NCBI GenBank assembly: GCA_002693605.1 | Contig: NZQO01000114.1 | Location: forward strand, 1-8,509 | From: Flavobacteriaceae bacterium | GTDB taxonomy: Bacteria; Bacteroidota; Bacteroidia; Flavobacteriales; Flavobacteriaceae | Direction: 5' to 3' | DNA: 8,509 nucleotides | Shown: positions 5,816 to 8,509 of the stretch, piece after piece | How positions within the stretch are numbered: the first letter of the stretch is position 1 | Layout: every line of letters begins with the position of its first letter | Translations under genes and position numbers: made by a program | Notes under the pieces: model-generated | What the model was told of the DNA's origin: nothing | The model's database searches: none | The model's input: only the letters and a program-made list of their open reading frames with translations

Positions 5816-6319
5816 ATGAACCTACTACGAACCAGCCTGCTGGCCATGGCATTAATGTGCCTTGTTACTTCCTGTCAGAAAGACGAGGGAGTAGAATTGG
5901 AAGAAACAAACTATACCATTAACCTGAACTTGGCCAATGAAACCGATTGGCAGATGGCCAATGAAATCCTAGTGCTCGTAAATGAGCACCGCCGCTCGCT
6001 TGGCCTTTCCGAAATTAGGAAGGACCAACAATATGCATCGGCATATGCAGTAGACCATACGCAATATATGATCGAGTTGGAAAAGATTAGCCATGATAAT
6101 TTCGGCGTTCGTTCGGCTGCCCTAAAGCAGCAAGGCGCAAAGTCGGTGGGCGAAAATGTGGCCTTCGGATACGATACCGCCCAGCAGTTGGTCATGGCCT
6201 GGCTAAACAGTCCTTCGCACAAGGCAATTATTGAAGGCGATTACACGCATTCCGGCTTTGGCGTGTTGAAGAACGAGAAGGGACATTATTATTACACCCA
6301 GCTGTTCTATAAAAAATAA
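5816..6319 (+). CDS. CAP/SCP-domain lipoprotein (YkwD-like)
   Basis: 167-residue exported lipoprotein carrying one CAP (SCP/PR-1-like) domain. The signal sequence M-N-L-L-R-T plus a hydrophobic run ends in lipobox V-T-S-C with Cys20. The CAP domain covers residues about 46-165: 'LVNEHRRSLGL' opens the first helix, then come 'ISHDNF' with His93, 'VGENVAFGY' with Glu113, 'AWLNSPSHKAII' with His135, and a terminal 'HYYYTQLFYKK' strand. His93, Glu113 and His135 are the usual cleft residues of bacterial YkwD-type proteins. In-frame alternative starts exist at TTG 5801 and ATG 5804. ATG 5816 is preferred because it gives a compact 20-residue signal with the arginine close to the N-terminus, but ATG 5804 is possible. 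The role of such bacterial proteins is largely unknown; peptidoglycan or envelope association is inferred from location only. Confidence 0.9.
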   Translation: MNLLRTSLLAMALMCLVTSCQKDEGVELEETNYTINLNLANETDWQMANEILVLVNEHRRSLGLSEIRKDQQYASAYAVDHTQYMIELEKISHDNFGVRSAALKQQGAKSVGENVAFGYDTAQQLVMAWLNSPSHKAIIEGDYTHSGFGVLKNEKGHYYYTQLFYKK

Positions 6320-6329
6320 CTCCTCCTTT

Positions 6330-6337
6330 TAAGTTTG
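6330..6337 (+). promoter_or_regulatory. Probable promoter -7 element of the 3-hydroxyanthranilate dioxygenase gene
   Basis: TAAGTTTG is an exact match to TAnnTTTG and lies 10 bases after the stop of the CAP-domain gene. The expected transcription start, about 6342-6345, falls right at the left edge of the inverted repeat at 6346. The -33 position has no strong TTG. Confidence 0.5.
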
Positions 6338-6345
6338 GGCCAATT

Positions 6346-6378
6346 GCCGTATTTTTATAGAAAAGATAAAAATACGGC
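6346..6378 (+). promoter_or_regulatory. Perfect 13-bp inverted repeat in the dioxygenase leader (hairpin or operator)
   Basis: GCCGTATTTTTAT (6346-6358) and its exact reverse complement ATAAAAATACGGC (6366-6378) flank the seven-base loop AGAAAAG. The repeat ends one base before the ATG at 6380 and begins just after a TAnnTTTG element. It could be an RNA hairpin that hides the start codon region, or a dyad operator for a regulator bound as a dimer. It is not followed by a T-run, which argues against a terminator for the upstream gene. Confidence 0.7.
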
Positions 6379-6379
6379 T

Positions 6380-6916
6380 ATGGCTATTCAGAAACCTTTC
6401 AACTTAAATAAATGGGTCGAGGAAAATCGCGAGACCCTAAAGCCACCCGTTGGCAATAAGAATCTGTATAAGGATGCAGACGACTATATCGTCATGGTCG
6501 TGGCCGGGCCCAACGCCAGAAAAGACTATCACTACAACGAAACCGAAGAGCTCTTTTACCAGCTGGAGGGAGAAATTGAGGTCCACATTCAGGAAAACGG
6601 TGAGAAGAGAACGATGAAACTGGGTCCTGGCGATATGTACCTTCATCCGGCCAAGGTGCCGCATTCCCCAGTTAGAAAGGAAAATTCCATAGGCCTGGTG
6701 GTAGAGCGCAAGCGGCAAAACCTCGATGCCAAGGACGGACTGCTGTGGTTTTGCGACCACTGCAACAACAAGCTGTACGAAGTGTATTTCGACCTCGACG
6801 ATATTGAAAAGGATTTCCTCAAGCACTTCAAGCATTTCTATAATTCGGAAGAGCTGCGCACGTGCAACGAGTGCGGAACGGTAATGGAAACCGATAAACG
6901 CTTCACTTCAGAATAG
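6380..6916 (+). CDS. nbaC: 3-Hydroxyanthranilate 3,4-dioxygenase
   Basis: Cupin-fold iron enzyme that opens the ring of 3-hydroxyanthranilate with O2 to give 2-amino-3-carboxymuconate semialdehyde, leading to quinolinate and NAD or to further degradation; cytoplasmic. The 178-residue product fits the bacterial family. Catalytic Fe(II) ligands His51, Glu57 and His95 are in place ('DYHYNETEELFYQLEG' and 'PAKVPHSPVRK'). Arg47 and Arg99, plus Glu109 in 'LVVERKR', correspond to substrate-binding positions described for the bacterial enzyme. A second, rubredoxin-like iron site is complete: Cys125/Cys128 (F-C-D-H-C) and Cys162/Cys165 (T-C-N-E-C). The frame is open back to 6335, but homologues begin close to the ATG at 6380 and the intervening codons lie in the inverted repeat, so 6380 is chosen. 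The symbol haaO is also used. No other kynurenine-pathway gene is visible in this window. Confidence 0.96.
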   Translation: MAIQKPFNLNKWVEENRETLKPPVGNKNLYKDADDYIVMVVAGPNARKDYHYNETEELFYQLEGEIEVHIQENGEKRTMKLGPGDMYLHPAKVPHSPVRKENSIGLVVERKRQNLDAKDGLLWFCDHCNNKLYEVYFDLDDIEKDFLKHFKHFYNSEELRTCNECGTVMETDKRFTSE

Positions 6917-7021
6917 AAATTTCCGCCCTTCGCATCACGAATGTTCCATCCTGCCTTGGGGGTTCGGTTTCAGCATACTATAATCCATTGGGCTTTCGCT
7001 TCGTATTCTATTGTCGTTTCC

Positions 7022-7029
7022 GTACCTTC
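7022..7029 (+). promoter_or_regulatory. Possible promoter -7 element of the aldehyde dehydrogenase gene
   Basis: TACCTTCG differs by one base from TAnnTTTG and is 38 bases before the ATG at 7068, in the 151-base gap after the dioxygenase gene. An exact -33 partner is not seen. The gap itself holds no ORF or strong hairpin, so separate transcription of the dehydrogenase is plausible but unproven. Confidence 0.35.
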
Positions 7030-7067
7030 GCGTTCAATTATTTAGCGAACAAAAATTGAATTGAAAT

Positions 7068-8509
7068 ATGGCAACAGTAGCTACCAGCTTCGGTATTGAA
7101 GAAGCATTAGAGCAATTAGGAATAGAGAACACCAATAAGGGAACTTCTACCGGAAATACTTGGTATTCCGGTGGGGATACAATTACCTCAGTCTCTCCTG
7201 TTGATGGAAAGGAGATCGCGAAGGTAACCACCACTACTAAGGATGAGTACGAGAAGGTAATGACCGCTGCCACCGAGGCGTTCAAGACCTGGCGCGTTAT
7301 GCCCGCTCCACAACGTGGGGAGGTGGTTAGACAGTTCAACGACGAGTTGCGTCGTTTGAAGGAACCCCTTGGTAAATTGGTTTCGTATGAAATGGGCAAG
7401 AGCTACCAGGAAGGTCTGGGCGAGGTTCAGGAAATGATAGATATCTGTGATTTTGCCGTAGGGCTTTCGCGTCAACTGCACGGCCTAACCATGCACAGTG
7501 AGCGCCCTGGGCACCGCATGTACGAACAGTACCATCCGCTAGGAGTGGTAGGGATTATCTCTGCCTTCAATTTCCCGGTGGCCGTATGGAGCTGGAATAC
7601 GGCACTCGCTTGGGTGTGTGGAGATGTTTGTATTTGGAAACCTTCCGAAAAAACCCCACTAACCGGAATTGCCTGCCAGAAAATTGCGGCACGTGTATTC
7701 GCCAAGAATAACTTGCCAGAGGGAATTTCATGTCTTATCAATGGCGATTACCGCGTGGGCGAATTTATGACCACCGATAAGCGCATACCACTCATCTCTG
7801 CAACAGGTTCTACCCGAATGGGGAAAATCGTTGCAAAGACGGTAGCCGAGCGACTAGGAAAAACCTTATTGGAATTGGGCGGAAATAACGCCATTATCGT
7901 AACTCCCGATGCCGACATTAAGAACACGGTTATTGGCGCCGTCTTTGGTGCGGTAGGTACCTGTGGGCAACGTTGTACTTCTACGCGACGCCTCATTATC
8001 CACGAGAGCATCTACGACAAGGTAAAAAACGCGATAGTTGATGCGTACAAGCAAATTAAGATTGGAAATCCACTTGATGAGAATAATCATGTAGGTCCAT
8101 TAATCGATAAGGATGCTGTGGCCCTTTACCAAGATGCGCTTAAAAAAGTGAAGGAAGAGGGTGGCACCGTGCTCATAGAGGGCGGTGTATTAGAAGGTGA
8201 AGGCTATGAAAGCGGTTGTTATGTAAAGCCCGCCATTGCCGAGGCGAAAAATGAGATGGCTATCGTGCAGCATGAAACTTTTGCCCCGGTGCTCTATTTG
8301 TTGAAGTACAGTGGCGATGTTGAAGATGCCCTCGAAATACAGAATGGAGTGAGCCAGGGACTTTCCTCAGCGATTATGACCAATAACTTACGCGAGGCAG
8401 AGCGCTTCTTGAGCGTTGCCGGATCGGATTGTGGCATTGCCAACGTGAACATTGGAACCTCTGGAGCTGAAATTGGAGGTGCCTTTGGTGGTGAAAAAGA
8501 TACGGGCGG
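7068..8509 (+). CDS. ALDH7-type aldehyde dehydrogenase (alpha-aminoadipic semialdehyde dehydrogenase-like), 3' truncated
   Basis: NAD(P)-dependent aldehyde dehydrogenase most like the ALDH7A1/antiquitin/AmaB group, which oxidises alpha-aminoadipic semialdehyde (piperideine-6-carboxylate) in lysine breakdown. About 480 residues are visible; the frame is open to the window edge, so roughly 30-40 C-terminal residues are missing. Motifs in order: 'SAFNFPVAVW' (165-174) with oxyanion-hole Asn168; 'WKPSEKTPLT' for cofactor binding; 'SATGSTRMG'; 'LLELGGNN' with general base Glu269; and 'GTCGQRCTS' with catalytic Cys303. Near the end 'GAEIGGAFGGEKDTGG' is a signature of this subfamily rather than of ALDH1 or ALDH8. 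The gene follows the 3-hydroxyanthranilate dioxygenase, which raises the question of a role with kynurenine-pathway semialdehydes, but the sequence itself points to the aminoadipate-type group. Start ATG 7068 gives the usual N-terminus. Confidence 0.93.
   Translation, partial: MATVATSFGIEEALEQLGIENTNKGTSTGNTWYSGGDTITSVSPVDGKEIAKVTTTTKDEYEKVMTAATEAFKTWRVMPAPQRGEVVRQFNDELRRLKEPLGKLVSYEMGKSYQEGLGEVQEMIDICDFAVGLSRQLHGLTMHSERPGHRMYEQYHPLGVVGIISAFNFPVAVWSWNTALAWVCGDVCIWKPSEKTPLTGIACQKIAARVFAKNNLPEGISCLINGDYRVGEFMTTDKRIPLISATGSTRMGKIVAKTVAERLGKTLLELGGNNAIIVTPDADIKNTVIGAVFGAVGTCGQRCTSTRRLIIHESIYDKVKNAIVDAYKQIKIGNPLDENNHVGPLIDKDAVALYQDALKKVKEEGGTVLIEGGVLEGEGYESGCYVKPAIAEAKNEMAIVQHETFAPVLYLLKYSGDVEDALEIQNGVSQGLSSAIMTNNLREAERFLSVAGSDCGIANVNIGTSGAEIGGAFGGEKDTG

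Noticed and set aside
6346..6378. Inverted repeat as intrinsic terminator of the CAP-domain gene
   Set aside because: The core of the stem is A/T and the right arm is followed by the dioxygenase ATG rather than a T-run; a leader hairpin or operator fits better.
6335..6379. Upstream in-frame extension of the dioxygenase to TTG 6335
   Set aside because: The added codons lie in the promoter element and inverted repeat, and bacterial homologues begin at about ATG 6380; residue numbering of the iron ligands also fits the shorter form.
6437..6835. 132-codon minus-strand ORF opposite the dioxygenase gene
   Set aside because: Antisense to a gene with all catalytic residues intact; the valine/leucine-rich product is a codon-complement artefact.
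7748..8090. Overlapping minus-strand ORFs opposite the aldehyde dehydrogenase
   Set aside because: Shadows of the dehydrogenase, which is in frame across the whole region with conserved Glu269 and Cys303.
1..8509. CRISPR array, tRNA/rRNA, insertion sequence or phage genes
   Set aside because: No regularly spaced repeats, cloverleaf, transposase, integrase or terminal inverted repeats with target duplication could be found by reading both strands.

Overview
The window looks like chromosomal DNA from a member of the Bacteroidota, most likely a marine-type Flavobacteriaceae. The reasons are protein families that read as flavobacterial, several short lipoproteins with a Bacteroidota-style lipobox, no Shine-Dalgarno sequences in front of most genes, and TAnnTTTG-like promoter elements close to start codons. 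The genus cannot be fixed from the sequence alone. No rRNA, tRNA, CRISPR array, insertion sequence or phage gene was seen.

Left part (1-2439): the 3' end of a pyruvate kinase gene on the plus strand converges with a minus-strand pair. That pair is dinB (translesion DNA polymerase IV) followed 55 bases downstream by an SH3-domain lipoprotein. dinB is transcribed divergently from the next block.

Middle (2496-4527): a plus-strand cluster encodes an atypical short-chain dehydrogenase/NAD(P)-binding protein, a CYTH-domain (triphosphate tunnel metalloenzyme) protein and a very small lipoprotein whose start overlaps the CYTH stop by 11 bases. It is followed by about 625 bases without a large gene. 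This stretch is a patchwork. It holds a 33% GC, lysine-rich 43-codon ORF of unknown function that overlaps the next start as ATGA. Next comes a 55% GC remnant of a YCII-domain gene whose N-terminal part is gone and whose reading frame is broken. AT-rich sequence with several inverted repeats follows.

Right part (4528-8509): a lipoprotein form of plant-type (Ntn-hydrolase) asparaginase/isoaspartyl peptidase lies on the minus strand. Divergent from it are a CAP/SCP-domain lipoprotein, 3-hydroxyanthranilate 3,4-dioxygenase (kynurenine pathway; all metal ligands present) and an ALDH7-type aldehyde dehydrogenase that runs off the window. The dioxygenase gene has a perfect 13-bp inverted repeat ending one base before its ATG, directly downstream of an exact TAnnTTTG match. 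If that promoter is used, nearly the whole leader is a hairpin.

Most of the window is ordinary housekeeping and envelope gene content. The parts worth a second look are the dioxygenase leader hairpin and the degraded 3.9-4.5 kb interval. I did not find convincing evidence of a new multi-gene system.
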